Assembly: GCA_030141605.1 (NCBI GenBank)
Contig: JAQGDQ010000055.1
Coordinates: 455,001 to 519,000, forward strand
DNA length: 64,000 bases
From: Tubiluchus corallicola
Taxonomy: Eukaryota; Priapulida; Priapulimorpha; Priapulimorphida; Tubiluchidae
Direction: 5' to 3'
Shown here: one piece after another, positions 14,801 to 34,474 of the stretch
Position numbering within the stretch: position 1 is the stretch's first letter
How the letters are laid out: every line of letters starts with the position of its first letter
The notes under the pieces: generated by a model
Databases searched by the model: none
What the model was told of the DNA's origin: nothing
What the model saw: only the letters and a program-made list of their open reading frames with translations
Made by a program: the position numbers and the translations under genes

Positions 14801-17800
14801 TTGAAGCGCATACAGTTCGGGGGGAGGGGGCAGATACAGGCGAATTTCAGATCCCAAACAAAGTAATAAATACTCATTATAGTTCCACCTTGTGATATTT
14901 CTACTTTTTCGGTTTTTTCCAGTTCACTATTGTAGAAACTGTTGTTACCGCCCTTTCTGACGAGTTTCCGAAACTTTTCCGAACTCGGAAATGGCTAATT
15001 TTACTCGTCGTGTGTTCCGGAAGTTACGTCTTAGGCTTGTTTCTCTGTAGCAAAGTAAGTTACCAACTTGACAGTGATTGCTTACCTCTGTTTTATTATT
15101 TATGAATACATTAGGCATATATGGTATTTTTTATTATGCTAGACGTTGTCACTATATCATGTTTTAGTTTGCAACGTTACTGTACTTAAATTCTTTTATA
15201 ATTGCTACGAAGAATTCCTTTGACCAGGAGATATAGCTTAACGGTAGTATGCTCGCTTCTCGCCGGTTAGGTCGCGAGTTCAACTCCCAACTGAGTCATA
15301 CCAAAGATTTATAAAATGGTACTGGTGGTTACAGTTGACTTCGACTAAGCATGCGGGTTATCTAAGTAATATGCGCGTATACTATTGCTTGTAGTATTAA
15401 ATTATTTAGTAAACGTTCATAGGCATAGGTACGAAATTTTGAGTATTATTATTAAATGAGACGAAAAATTGTCTCAATTGTCAAAAAATTATTGTCATTT
15501 TTATTGTTGTATGGCTAACATCCTTGGCTTAGTGGATTCAGCTGTGTAACTCATATTACTGTCTGTCTCTCTAATGAGGCCTATGAGGCCAATGACCAGT
15601 TGTAAGCAGAAACACTTTTCCTGGAATTTAGGTTACGAATGTGCAAACAGCAATAGGTAATATTGAATTCACCAATGAATCACAAATAGGAAAAAAACAA
15701 CTTTAGAGTATAAGATAGATTGTCTTGTGGTAGCGCATCATCGTTAAAAGTACTACTTGAAATATTGCTTGATGCAGAGCCGCGTGCGGAATCGCATACG
15801 GCTTTTCTCGCCTAGCCCCCGCTTTGTAAATCCGCGGCGCCACTGGTCAATCGATGAACGTTTCTTGATACTTCAAGCGTGGATTCTGGGAACCATTGAA
15901 GCAAGCAGACGCCAAGAATTCCTGAATCTAAACGAAGCCATGTGCTTACAGTACTTATCTAGTTTCAGTTTGTATTGACAGACTGACAACTCCATAGCAG
16001 TGATAACTTTCAGTGACTTGATGAAAAAGTTAATGATGTAATCAGATGCTGCTCAGTTATTTATTATCATAGGGATTGTTTAAATTAGTTCCAGGTTTTG
16101 TTTGACTATTTTATAACAAAGTGAAGAGTAAGACCAGATGCAATAAACATGGCTACTTTTCCTGTAAAAATCTTCATCAGATTTCGAACAATCTTTTGCA
16201 AAGGAAAAGCACTGAACACGTTTATTGAGCGACGATCGTTTCGGTTACTGAAGCCGTTATCAAGCTATAAATCAAGCCAAAAAGAAGAATAAGTAATACA
16301 TTAATGATACAAGGCACAAACTGAAACTAGAAAACAACAATTTTGAATTAAACTGTAATTTGCAGTTACAGTTTGCGCCTTTGTATCATTAATGTCTTAT
16401 TTATTATTCTGTTTTGCTTGATTATAGCTTGATAATGGCTTCAACAGCCGAAACGATCGCCGCTCAATAAACATGTCGATTCCCTAAAGATGCTTTTTCA
16501 TGTGTTTAAAAGCACTTAAATTCAAATAGATGGTGCCCATAGTTCTTACACAGTAATGTTTTTGTTTATGATTATACTGTCTTACTTATACAAATATATA
16601 CAAATATCGTGTCAGTAATATATCTCCTTCGTCTGTGCTATGATATTCTGAAACCCACGTAATCTACATTAACGAAAGTTTTGTGAAGAAATGATGGAAA
16701 AACTAAGTACAGTTCTTAGAATTAAAATTTGTATAATAGACGAATGCATGACTGTTATTATATCCATGATGCTATAAACCTACAAGTAGTCAAATTTTGG
16801 TACCAAACATGAGACACAGGAAATCTGTTAAAAGTTAGAATACAGCCTGGATTTGAACCAGGGTCTGCTGCTTATAAGGCAGATGCCTTGGACCACTATG
16901 GCACTGTATCCCTCAGTGATAGATCTGCCTCTTGATTGATCTGGCCTCTCGACCAAAGCCAAATGATATCCTTATAACCTCAGCAAATATAACGCTATCA
17001 GCTGGAGACCAGAAAATGAAATTACAACACCTGTTATATTAATCTTTCATATATATCTGTATATATTCATATGTGACCTATATATATAGATAGATGTATA
17101 TGAATGATTAGTATAACAGGTGAGAGGAACTGATAGCGTTTGCTGAGGTTATAAGAGCAGCATTTGGCTTTGGTTGAGCCAAATACATATTTATGACTGT
17201 ATAATCATTCATATATGCGTATGTATAGTAAATGAAGGTGGGTAAAAAGTAATTGGTTTTTTAAAATTCCAATTGGAATTGTTACCTGAGGATGTGTCTT
17301 TGAAAGCAATAAAATTTGAGACGTGAATTAGCACACACGCACAGTTGGGTTTAAATAGAGATAAATTAGATTGACATAAGCAACAATTATTTTAACGTAA
17401 AACAAAAACATGTACGTGAGTAGTTTTATTTTCTGTTTTAGGGTGGCCTCTATATTTTGAACTTACTGGACAATTACTCAGGTACCTGGTCAGTACTCAT
17501 CATTGGCCTTGTGGAAAGTTTGGTCATTTCATGGATCTATGGTAAGCAAGCAAAAAAGCTAATACTTTTTGTCTGTGTTTTGCACTGCACCAATAATTCC
17601 TTTTTGCTATTATATTTTATAGTCAAGCAAATTTATCATGTTAATGTTTCTAACTTCATTTTTTTGGTTGCTACGCCAGGTGTGGACAGGTTTTTGGAAA
17701 ACATAAAGCACATGCTCCGACGTCCAGTTTGGCTTCGGATCTTCTGGAAACTCGTGTGGAAATATGTTTGTCCATTTCTGATATTGGTAAGGGAAACTGA

Positions 17801-19172
17801 TTTTATTTTGTTAGTTAGTTAGCTGACAAACAATCATGAAGCATTTACTGTAACTGTTTAAAACTGATATCTAGTAAACTGAAATTTTTCAGAAAATAAA
17901 AGATTGTTTTGCAAGTAAAATCAACAATAAAAACCATAAATGTAAACGTGTAGGGCTAAGTACTGCATTGTGACAGTGAAGCTGCGTTACAGTTGTACTC
18001 GTAATGATACCAGAAAAGAGTTTTTTTTAATGTTAAAGGTCCTTCAGTTTTTCATAGTTCTGTACATATATATATGATGTATGATAATAATACTGTCATT
18101 TGGTAGTTTAGTACATAGACAACCATAATGAGTTTAGCTGCTTTAATTTAATTTACAGGTAATATTGGTATTCACCTGGATGGATTATGAAGTCTTATCC
18201 TATGATGAAAGGGATTATCCAGCTTGGGCAGATGCAGTTGGATGGCTAATCTCATTAATCTCTGTGATGGCAATACCCGTGATGGCGCTTGTCAAGCTGT
18301 GTCATGAGGAAGGACCAATTTTGCAGGTAGGATAGTGATTTTGATATTGGTGTAATAGTTAACAAGGGACATATTGACGTGCTAACATAGATGGAAAACT
18401 CATTGTTATTATGAATAACAGATGCACAGTCACAAAGGAAGGAAATTCATGATGTCTTTGATGATAATGTTGATAATGATGACAGTGACAATGATGACAG
18501 CGCCAATGAGTGCTGATGACTACGCTCTAGCCAAATTTGATGAAGTCAAAATCTATATGAGCTATCTGCCATCTATTGATTGACTATAATAATGAAAACT
18601 GTGGGAACAAATAGGTCATTGTTACGCGCACAGATTTAATGGTTTTAGCTGGAATACCAAATTATTAATCACGCAGGATGGACTTTGCTGTTGTTTTAGA
18701 TGGACCTTCTTTGATGCTAATCTGTATATCACGTAGGGTATATGTCCTGGCATTTGCAGCCGTGGTCTCAAACTCAAGACTGCGTGGTTGCAGTCCAAAA
18801 TATAAACCACTCGGCCATCCAACCCAGGACATCCCAACCTCGGCCATTTAACCCAATAAGTAGTGTTCACACAGTGTTTGTCGAATTTCATTTGCTATAA
18901 TATAATAGGCTGTATAATATTACTGTAGCGACTAAAATGTTGCAAAAAAAACATTCCCAGAAAATTTGGTTTACCGCTTCTAATTAATTAAACTAATTTT
19001 TGTTTTACAGAGATTCCGGAAGTTGATGAGACCAACCCCAGCATGGGGTCCTGCGTTAGAACAACATCGAAAAGAAGCCAAGTTCTACATGTCAGCGGAG
19101 TCACCCGGTCCTGATGCGGCCATTTCACTCACTTCAAAACCAGATGATCGACACCAAAATGGAATTAACTGA
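2703..19172 (+). CDS. SLC6 Na+/Cl--type amino-acid transporter, glycine-transporter-like (14 exons, 5' incomplete)
   Basis: Plasma-membrane sodium-coupled symporter of the neurotransmitter:sodium symporter family. Join 2703-2892, 4625-4756, 5185-5328, 6659-6818, 10380-10512, 11457-11591, 11702-11805, 13369-13493, 14224-14336, 14923-15054, 17442-17541, 17680-17786, 18159-18326, 19011-19172. Every junction is GT/AG and phase-matched. The total is 1905 nt, 634 residues plus TGA. TM1 carries [13 protein letters not shown]; the Gly in this motif (Asp in monoamine carriers) marks amino-acid carriers. TM3 has IYYN, TM6 has [11 protein letters not shown]8 has LGIGTQF, and the tail has WGPALEQHR, all as in glycine transporters. 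The large second extracellular loop has three N-glycosylation sequons. TM6 has Asp310 where the family has Ser/Thr. The N-terminal tail and start codon lie upstream and were not found. Family assignment is near certain; glycine over proline or another substrate is inference. Confidence 0.95.
4625..4756 (+). CDS. SLC6 exon 2 seen: TM2
   Basis: Acceptor tttcag, donor gtaagt. Encodes [20 protein letters not shown] followed by [17 protein letters not shown]. The Tyr in GQY is the position that contributes to the chloride site in chloride-dependent carriers. Phase 1 at both ends. Confidence 0.95.
5185..5328 (+). CDS. SLC6 exon 3 seen: TM3 and start of extracellular loop 2
   Basis: Acceptor attccacag, donor gtgggg (weak). 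Encodes [20 protein letters not shown], with the conserved substrate-site IYYN tyrosine, and ends [13 protein letters not shown]. The Cys is the first of the loop-2 disulphide pair known in animal SLC6 carriers. Phase 1 at both ends. Confidence 0.94.
6659..6818 (+). CDS. SLC6 exon 4 seen: extracellular loop 2
   Basis: Acceptor cttgttttacag, donor gtaagt. Begins ACTENRHQ, so the second disulphide Cys follows. It contains three N-glycosylation sequons (NGS, NGT, NLT at residues 171, 177 and 192 of the visible chain) and ends [10 protein letters not shown], the usual lead into TM4. Reading in phase 1 is open throughout. The opposite strand is also open here but is only a shadow. Confidence 0.93.
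6935..7335 (+). repeat. Two diverged copies of dispersed repeat family C
   Basis: Copies at about 6935-7125 and 7180-7330 share a TCTGT-rich head, TGTCTG(T)(A/C)CAATAA, and a downstream GGTCAAAGTCACATGGTC block. A third copy in the same orientation lies at about 44250-44405. Element type unknown. Confidence 0.55.
7408..8022. repeat. Foldback element, about 615 bp, in SLC6 intron 4
   Basis: The left arm begins GGGCAGCAAACCAACCTCCTG at 7408. The right arm, reverse-complemented from 8022, begins GGGCAACAAACCAGTCTCCTG. Pairing continues through GTTTTGA.GAGCG, CTCTTTGCAT, CTATTTCTCTAT and TACAGGT. The arms are about 160-270 bp and diverged, around an unpaired core. No open reading frame. An ATTCT pentamer run sits inside the left arm near 7561. 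Confidence 0.7.
8417..8465 (-). repeat. Family-B terminal fragment
   Basis: TTAAAGCACAAGAAAACTCT followed by CCACTTACATAAAGCTTAAG matches the end of the full family-B copies elsewhere in the window. The rest of the element is missing. Confidence 0.7.
9509..9775 (+). repeat. GAT/GAC microsatellite with a duplicated flank
   Basis: Imperfect GAT, GAC and GAA triplets. The flank GGAGTTGAGAA...CATATCATAG(A/T)ACAT occurs before each of two GAT blocks about 200 bp apart, so the block and flank were duplicated in tandem. Confidence 0.8.
10380..10512 (+). CDS. SLC6 exon 5 seen: TM4
   Basis: Acceptor ctcatttcag, donor gtacgt. Completes a split His codon and encodes [20 protein letters not shown], then [20 protein letters not shown] (TM4). 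Ends in phase 0. Confidence 0.94.
11457..11591 (+). CDS. SLC6 exon 6 seen: TM5
   Basis: Acceptor tttgattttag, donor gtaaaa. Encodes [20 protein letters not shown], then the extracellular loop [18 protein letters not shown]. 45 codons in phase 0. Confidence 0.95.
11702..11805 (+). CDS. SLC6 exon 7 seen: TM6, with Asp at the Na1/Cl- site
   Basis: Acceptor ttgtcctctag, donor gtgagt. Encodes [20 protein letters not shown], then [15 protein letters not shown]. The family has Ser or Thr after QIFF; here GAC at 11735-11737 gives Asp. The Gln of VQIFF and the unwound GG are kept. The intron before it is only 110 bp. Confidence 0.95.
12207..12600 (+). repeat. Family-A repeat, 5' two-thirds (copy A2)
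   Basis: Shares AAAACCGGA.CCAATCTTA, CGCCACTAGTTCTTCGCTGT, CAGTTCAGATGTGTAAGT and TACAGTAGCACTGCACTT with the other A copies. The 3' third is absent. Lies in SLC6 intron 7. Confidence 0.85.
13090..13315 (+). repeat. Degenerate minisatellite before SLC6 exon 8
   Basis: Irregular recurrence of TTCAxACTGAG, GGTTTACTC and GAGTAAxC about every 20-30 bases. Too diverged to define a unit with certainty. Confidence 0.35.
13369..13493 (+). CDS. SLC6 exon 8 seen: TM7
   Basis: Acceptor gttttgttgcag, donor gtacgt. Encodes [20 protein letters not shown], then [21 protein letters not shown]. The Asn and Ser of GNCITS match chloride-site positions of animal carriers. Confidence 0.95.
14224..14336 (+). CDS. 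SLC6 exon 9 seen: EL4 and TM8
   Basis: Acceptor tttccatttcag, donor gtgaga. Encodes [20 protein letters not shown] and [13 protein letters not shown]. The Gly-Thr pair in TM8, rather than Asp-Ser, is the glycine-transporter pattern. Confidence 0.95.
14923..15054 (+). CDS. SLC6 exon 10 seen: TM8 end and TM9
   Basis: Acceptor ggttttttccag, donor gtaagt. Encodes [20 protein letters not shown], then TM9 [18 protein letters not shown]. The ETVVTA..DEFP signature is typical of the family. Confidence 0.94.
15224..15300 (+). other. tRNA-like sequence (pseudo-tRNA or SINE head)
   Basis: ATAGCTTAACGGTAG resembles an A box and GAGTTCAACTCCC a B box at normal spacing. The ends do not form an acceptor stem, so it is not called a functional tRNA. 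Confidence 0.35.
16217..16475. repeat. Foldback element with two ~107-bp arms in SLC6 intron 10
   Basis: The arms at 16217-16323 and 16369-16475 are inverted copies, roughly 85% identical by eye, around a 45-base loop. Each arm holds GATCGTTTCGG / CCGAAACGATC next to a GATAA(T/C)GGCTTC core. Confidence 0.85.
16841..16915 (-). tRNA. tRNA-like sequence, anticodon TAT if real (Ile); probably pseudo or SINE-derived
   Basis: Read on the minus strand: acceptor GATACAG pairs with CTGTATT. The T arm CCTGG-TTCAAAT-CCAGG is perfect. The anticodon loop is CTTATAA on a stem with one terminal mismatch. The D arm is short, GCC/GGC. B box GGTTCAAATCC is near consensus. The weak D arm and the adjoining foldback argue for a derived copy. 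Confidence 0.35.
16947..17180. repeat. Inverted repeat (~230 bp) beside the tRNA-like sequence
   Basis: CAAAGCCAAATG..., CTTATAACCTCAGCAAA and ACGCTATCAG (about 16953-17001) recur inverted at about 17128-17178. Inner AT-rich arms also pair (AACACCTGTTATA with TATAACAGGTG). Confidence 0.75.
17442..17541 (+). CDS. SLC6 exon 11 seen: TM10
   Basis: Acceptor ttctgttttag, donor gtaagc. Encodes [20 protein letters not shown] and TM10 up to WIY. LLDNYS matches the conserved (L/M)(D)(N/D)Y of the family. Confidence 0.94.
17680..17786 (+). CDS. SLC6 exon 12 seen: TM10-TM11
   Basis: Acceptor gctacgccag, donor gtaagg. Encodes [16 protein letters not shown], then [13 protein letters not shown] of TM11. 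It follows exon 11 after a 138-bp intron. Confidence 0.92.
18159..18326 (+). CDS. SLC6 exon 13 seen: TM11-TM12
   Basis: Acceptor tttaatttacag, donor gtagga. Encodes [37 protein letters not shown] and [19 protein letters not shown]. 56 codons, phase 0. Confidence 0.95.
19011..19172 (+). CDS. SLC6 exon 14 (last): C-terminal tail
   Basis: Acceptor tttgttttacag. Encodes [20 protein letters not shown] and a polar tail ending at TGA 19170-19172. The WGPALxxHR element is characteristic of the glycine/proline branch. No clear PDZ ligand is seen at the very end (NGIN). Confidence 0.95.
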   Translation, partial: RFRKLMRPTPAWGPALEQHRKEAKFYMSAESPGPDAAISLTSKPDDRHQNGIN

Positions 19173-19551
19173 TTGATAATATAATAATATAAATTTTGAG
19201 AAGTTAGATTTGTTTGCTCTTATTGTGAGGTATTATTACGTGCATGTACAGTGTACAAAAGATTATTTTTTCTATAGTATTGTTTTTTTGCAGACAATTA
19301 ACTGCTCTTGTGATTTGCTAGCTACCATATTAATGCATAAATTTATTTATTATGAAGCTTGCTCAAGAATAGTTGTGTTAATAATCGTCACTATGGTTGA
19401 ATGTAGAAGTGCTAGGTAGCGAAGATGTTGCTTGTTAATGTCTTTAAACTTTCAGAGAAAAAAATATTGAGATTCACCAATGGCTGCAGCACTGTTGCAT
19501 TTTTCGGCTATCTACAATTATCTAATACAGCAAATCACAAACTTTCACCAA

Positions 19552-19557
19552 AATAAA
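19552..19557 (+). promoter_or_regulatory. Candidate poly(A) signal of the SLC6 gene
   Basis: AATAAA about 380 bases after the stop codon; a second at about 20226 is possible. Placement alone supports it. Confidence 0.4.
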
Positions 19558-19615
19558 TAGATAGCAGTAATAACCTGCTTTGGAATCCTATGAACCATTC
19601 CTTATTGATCAATAA

Positions 19616-20290
19616 TACGCTGATGACATAAGTTGGATTAGTGTATCAAATTGTCAAACTAACACAATGAGAAGGGACTTTTCCAAAAAAATAGAGAAAA
19701 GAAATCTTCGAGTAAACCAGTCAAAAACAGAAGAATATATTATTGCAAGAGATGGTTATCAGTCTTGGAAAAAGTGCAAGTATACGGGGGCACTTTTCTA
19801 AACACCGAAGATGATATGAACAGTAGAAAGCAACAAGCAATGCATGCTTTTCTTCAGCACAAGAATGTATTAACTAACAAGAAATTAAGTCTTAACATAA
19901 GACTTCGATTATTTAATGCTTACTTATGTACAAGAGCAAAACTTGGGGTTTAACGATTACTCAAGAAAAGCAGATTGACACATTTCATAGAAGTCTTCTA
20001 AGAAAAGTTTTAAAGATGTGATGGCCATCCATAATCAAAAATGAAGATTTATATACTAGAACGAAAGAAATTCCTTGAAGTTCAAAAGTCAAGATCTGAA
20101 GATTAAGATGGCTAGGACACCTAAGATTACCAAGTGAAGCACCAGTAAGAATCGCCTTAAAGGAAGCCTTAAAACCTTGCAAAAAACTGCCTTGCAAATA
20201 AAAAACAACTTGGATAGCTAAGATAAATAAAGATGTTCAACAACATCAACCAAATCTAGCTTTAGGAGTAGAGCTGTTCAGCTGCAAGTA
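19616..20290 (+). pseudogene. Decayed non-LTR (LINE) reverse transcriptase fragment
   Basis: Codons 19616-19627 spell YADD, the reverse-transcriptase catalytic signature, followed by ISWIS. KTEEYIIARDGYQSWKK follows, then after a frameshift TFLNTEDDMNSRKQQA, LRLFNAY, TFHRSLLRK, and WLGHLRLPSEAPVRIALKEA. This order matches the C-terminal half of non-LTR reverse transcriptases. At least two frameshifts and several stops break it; the N-terminal half and endonuclease are missing. Confidence 0.8.
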
Positions 20291-20917
20291 GGAGCGTGTG
20301 GAATACTCTAATAAATGTTAATGTCACAATGTCTACAATAGATGGAATGAGACGTTGAAGAAGTAATAATCCAAGTACATGTGTCTACAAGATTTAATCT
20401 AGTGTTGCTGAGATCTTTAGCTAGTAGCTACATCTACAATGAACCTATGCCTACCCGGTGGCTTTTTGTCAGATTTCAGTAGGCCCAGTGCTTTGGCACT
20501 TGTTTTCCACAGAGAAAGTTCTTGGAGTCTAATAGCACGTCCTATCCACTGAAGTCATTTTTTGGTGTTTCTTGTCTGTGATTCTTTTCTTGGTCATCTT
20601 GTATGGCCATTAATTCTGATGCACCTAAGGTTTATGTGCAATCAACACAGGGACAAAGGTTCAACTAATGCAGACCATATTCTCACTTTTATCCTTGGCG
20701 AATTTTCTTTGCTATTGAATTTCAGTGATAAGTGATAACTTTGAATGTGCAGCCAAGCCAAATTTTTTCTTTGCTCTGTATGCTTACCGGTATGAGCTAC
20801 TGAGATATAAAATAAAAATTTTGATTTTTCACGCATTATTTTCTTCCATACTAGACTGTGATGCTGAATTCGTTGTTTCATGTCACTAGCGCCATCTGTA
20901 CGAAGCGAAAATAAACT

Positions 20918-21601
20918 TTAAAGGGCAAGAAAAGGAGTAGCTGAAGTAGGCTTCAGAAAAATCGCCTTAAAAATTATATTACTTTATACCAATTTTATGC
21001 GTATATCGTACTCGCGTTTTGTTTGTTTTCATTTTAAATCTTCCGCAATACTGTTTCGAAGACGCCATTACATGACGTCATACACGCACATTGTAAACCA
21101 GGAGAAGAAAAGGCAATGTTAAACTATGTCCCGAAAAACTCTACATGCAAAAAAATGTTACTTAGCATTTCGCTTACCTACTTGAAATACTTACGTAACT
21201 AAAAAAGAAAGTCATTGATTATTTAAAATGCTTTCACCAATTAGTAAAATGTCGCAGACTCAACCCCCCCCCCACCCCCAGGGTGCACCACTCACTATCC
21301 AAAAGACGCATTTTTATCTTATTGACAAGATGCAGTAATTTAGCTCAGTTAGCGACGTGTGCGCTATGAATGCTCTGATTGTTCTTTTAAACTTTACTCC
21401 GTGTTATCTAAACTTGTTTCAAATGACTTATCGTCAAAATGGCTGCGTCTAACGGTCATCGCGGGAGTTTAAATTTACATGTTTTATACAGCGTTACTGC
21501 CAACGCCAGTCCTGTTTGCAAAAAGGTAGTATGTAAGTGGTATAAAATTTCAACACGAATTTTTAAGCTTTATGCAAGTGGAGAGTTTTCTTGTGCTTTA
21601 A
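20918..21601 (+). repeat. Family-B repeat, full-length copy B1
   Basis: Begins TTAAAGGGCAAGAAAAGG and ends GTTTTCTTGTGCTTTAA, imperfect terminal inverted repeats with TTAA at each edge. 684 bp. Contains a C10-type homopolymer near 21265. The small reading frames inside are not shared between copies. Confidence 0.85.
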
Positions 21602-23728
21602 ATAAAGAACCCGTGGCATTACGCCAATAGTGTTTATAATAAAATACCGGGTAAAGAACATTAAAATGATTTAACACACGTAACACTACAGATCTCTGGG
21701 TGATTTCAGGAGAAAATAACAGTCGTATTGTGCAGTCCATACTGTCCATTCCGTCTACTGCCATATTTATGCCAAAGTCATTTTATCTTTGTTTTGTTTA
21801 CATAATCGTAATTGACCTCAAGCATATTGGTCTATCGCTCCGCCTTTATGACGTACGCTGCCCAGCGGCATTCGGGGACAACAGCTCACGCTGGATAACT
21901 GTCTTTAGTAAACAACATGACTTCTAATGTCTAATCAGCAGATAAACTAATTGTGCTTTTTCATAAACACAAATTTGCAGAGTAGCAGCTATTATCACAC
22001 GAAATTCACTTCAAGCAGCCAAAAATGACTTGTTTAAACAGAATATAGAGACGACGTTTCAAGGCACTACAAAATGCAGTGACATAAATATTGTTATAAA
22101 GAAACTAAGCCAGTTAGCCTTGCGTTAAGGCAAATGAGCACCAAAAACATTAAGTCCCTCTTGCCTTTGAACATACGAACATATCATGCCTGCGATGATT
22201 TTTTTCTGTGCTTAACTGATCATGTGCTCGTCAGCAAGATTTATCCAGTTTTTATATTTTTCTGTTTGTTAGGCTACAGAAATGGAATAAATTTGATTGT
22301 TCCATTCCATAGACGACTCTTATATCGACTGTCCGAGCTACATAAGTCCCAATGGCATCTTTTAACCATGATTATAATCAGAAAAATAGACCCCAAATTA
22401 ACTAATATTGCGTTGACATATAAAATATAAATTTTGACCACATTTGAATTAATTTGGAACCGTGAAGATCTCATCGAGGTTTATAAAAACTGCCAGGAAA
22501 GAACTTTGTCCTATTTTAAAGTTAACGAAACAGTTGTTTTTATCTAACTCGCAAAGTCATAAACTAAACTAAACTGCGTATTTTCTTGATTGCAAAACGG
22601 TTTAATCAGCAACTCACAGACGTAAGCGTTGTGCGTTTTTTCCTATAATAAACGAAACTAGACTATATATTTCCAGTAATTCACTTGCAATTTCAGTCGA
22701 CAATAATAAAATCTAGAACGAGGCCAATGTTTCTCCCGCTAACGAATGAAAAGTTGAGCATTTTTCATAACAGTATTAGACGGAGCTGCAGATAAATGTT
22801 CGGAAACAACAGGTGTTAAATAAGCTCTGCAGGGGTATGCAAATCTTGCACGCTGATTGGGCAGTCAACGAGAATGATTGACGTATGCTCGACATCAATT
22901 AGTGGACGTTACCAGAAAGTAACCGAGATTAGAGGTTTGTAGCTACATATTTAGGTTACGGCTAGATTTATTAGATAAAACTTATATAAATCTTAGACAA
23001 TTTTTACTAGATAGGGCTGTATTGCTTGTACACAATATCAAATGCTATTTTAGTATTAACATACATCGGTCCATAGGCCATAGTGTGAAGTACGCTATAA
23101 ACCTGGACAAAACTGCCAAACTGACATTCTTGGTCTTGAGGTTGTAGTAGAGCAAAATGATGACTTATTCAACAGAACAGAATTGAGGAATTATTTTTAG
23201 ATCCAAATTGTGAGACAGACGATGAAAACGTGATTACAGTTATTTAATTATCCGGTTTCTGTGTGCTTTTACAGACAGTTGACGACGAAGAACTTTGATG
23301 TGGCATAATTTATCAAGCTATCAGATATCGCCTGCCACATTATTGCCTGCATGCCTTTAAGTATTACCTCAAAGGCACATTGTGCTATTTTCATTTATTT
23401 TATGCAAACATTTATTTCAGTGCGTACATATGTTGTGTTGACACGTATATATAGTGATCACCAATTTTTGCAAATAAATTTCTTTTAAATAACTTTTGGT
23501 AATTTATGTAGTAGAGGGTTAAGAGACCAAGATAAGAGACGGAGTTGGATTTTTTGTAGTTTCACTTAACAACGTACTTAACGTAGGCCAAGTAATTTTT
23601 AAAATGCAATTTTTTGCCTACACTAAGTGCATTATTCGAAGTTACAAGATCCTCAGAATACTCAGGCTTGCAATATCAACTCATTAAATATTTACTTGCA
23701 TTAGGAAGAAAGCAGGCCATTGTTGGAA

Positions 23729-23735
23729 AGTTTTT
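23729..23735 (-). promoter_or_regulatory. Candidate poly(A) signal of the STARD10-like gene
   Basis: TTTATT on the plus strand reads AATAAA on the minus strand, about 370 bases past the stop codon. Confidence 0.35.
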
Positions 23736-24106
23736 ATTTCTGTAATGGAGCAAGTTCTAATTTCACTACTTCAAAGAAATCCCAATGCATTGCACAAAAA
23801 TGTTCATGTATTAATATTTAATTTGTTATTTTGTGACTCAACTACAAATAATACAACATAATAATATATCACAACGTAACCTTCCCGTTCCCCGCACAAA
23901 TGCTTATCAAAATCACAATATAGAGTAATCACAAAGCAAACTGAAGGCAATGAGACTCCGAACTCCATATCGAAGATGAACATCAGTAATTTGTGGAAGC
24001 TTCGTTAATTTCAACCTTTATGTGGTTAACTCCAGTTATAATAAAGCCTTGGCAACATCAGTTTGGCTTTCTCTGTGAACTGTGTTCGATTGTTCAAAGT
24101 AATTTA

Positions 24107-33807
<9,701 letters not shown>

Positions 33808-33866
33808 CTAAAAATTAACAAAAAAAATAAGTTTGCAGGTTACGAACTCCAGTAACATTATATCGC

Positions 33867-34474
33867 TTAAAGCAAAACCGGACCCAATCTCAAACTGTCA
33901 GCCAAAACAATCTACTGTTTAAAATATTGAAAGAGAACATTCTGTTTTTTCAAAAATTATTACCACACAAACACAATATCACGTTCGCGCCACTACTTCT
34001 TCGCTGTTACATGCATTTCGCCATTCGCTAATTAGACGGGCACTAGCCCCTGCATTTCGAAGTGTTGCACAAAAAATAGGTACTGTACCTATCAGTTCAG
34101 ATGTGTTAGCTTGTGTCGAACTACACACGTTCCAAAGCTTGTACTTGAGCACAGCGGTAAATTTGAAATTTGAATTTTTATCTTAAAACTTGCCTAGTTT
34201 TAGTACAACACACTGAATATCTTACAGTAGCATTGTAGTTCAATTTTCGCTTTCGCAAACACGCTGCAACACGCTCGTGGTATATTTTTGCTGTTGAAAA
34301 TTATGTTAGTTTGTGATGTCATCAATAATTGGGCTCGCCGGGCGTTAATTAAGATTTTAATGTATTATTTAATTACCAGAAACGCTTTTGCAGTATTAAT
34401 TGTGTTAAAATGTATACTTTTTATCGGACTTGAAAATGGGGTAGCTTATGAAAAATCATCATGTCTTCCTTTAA
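33867..34474 (+). repeat. Family-A repeat copy A5, full length (608 bp)
   Basis: Edges TTAAAGCAAAACCGGACCCA and ATCATCATGTCTTCCTTTAA. The reverse complement of the right end, TTAAAGGAAGACATGA, matches the left end imperfectly, so it has terminal inverted repeats. Confidence 0.9.

Larger units (their letters stand above)
19173..24106. other. Intergenic interval between convergent SLC6 and STARD10-like genes
   Basis: Both genes end toward this stretch. It holds the reverse-transcriptase relic and a full family-B copy. Stretches 20300-20915 and 21605-24106 show no supported feature beyond possible poly(A) signals. Confidence 0.6.

Noticed and set aside
15757-15978. 73-codon frame in SLC6 intron 10
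   Set aside because: No splice sites consistent with the SLC6 phases and no recognisable family.
21439-21927. Two short plus-strand frames
   Set aside because: One lies inside family-B copy B1 and is not kept in other copies; the other has no supporting signal.
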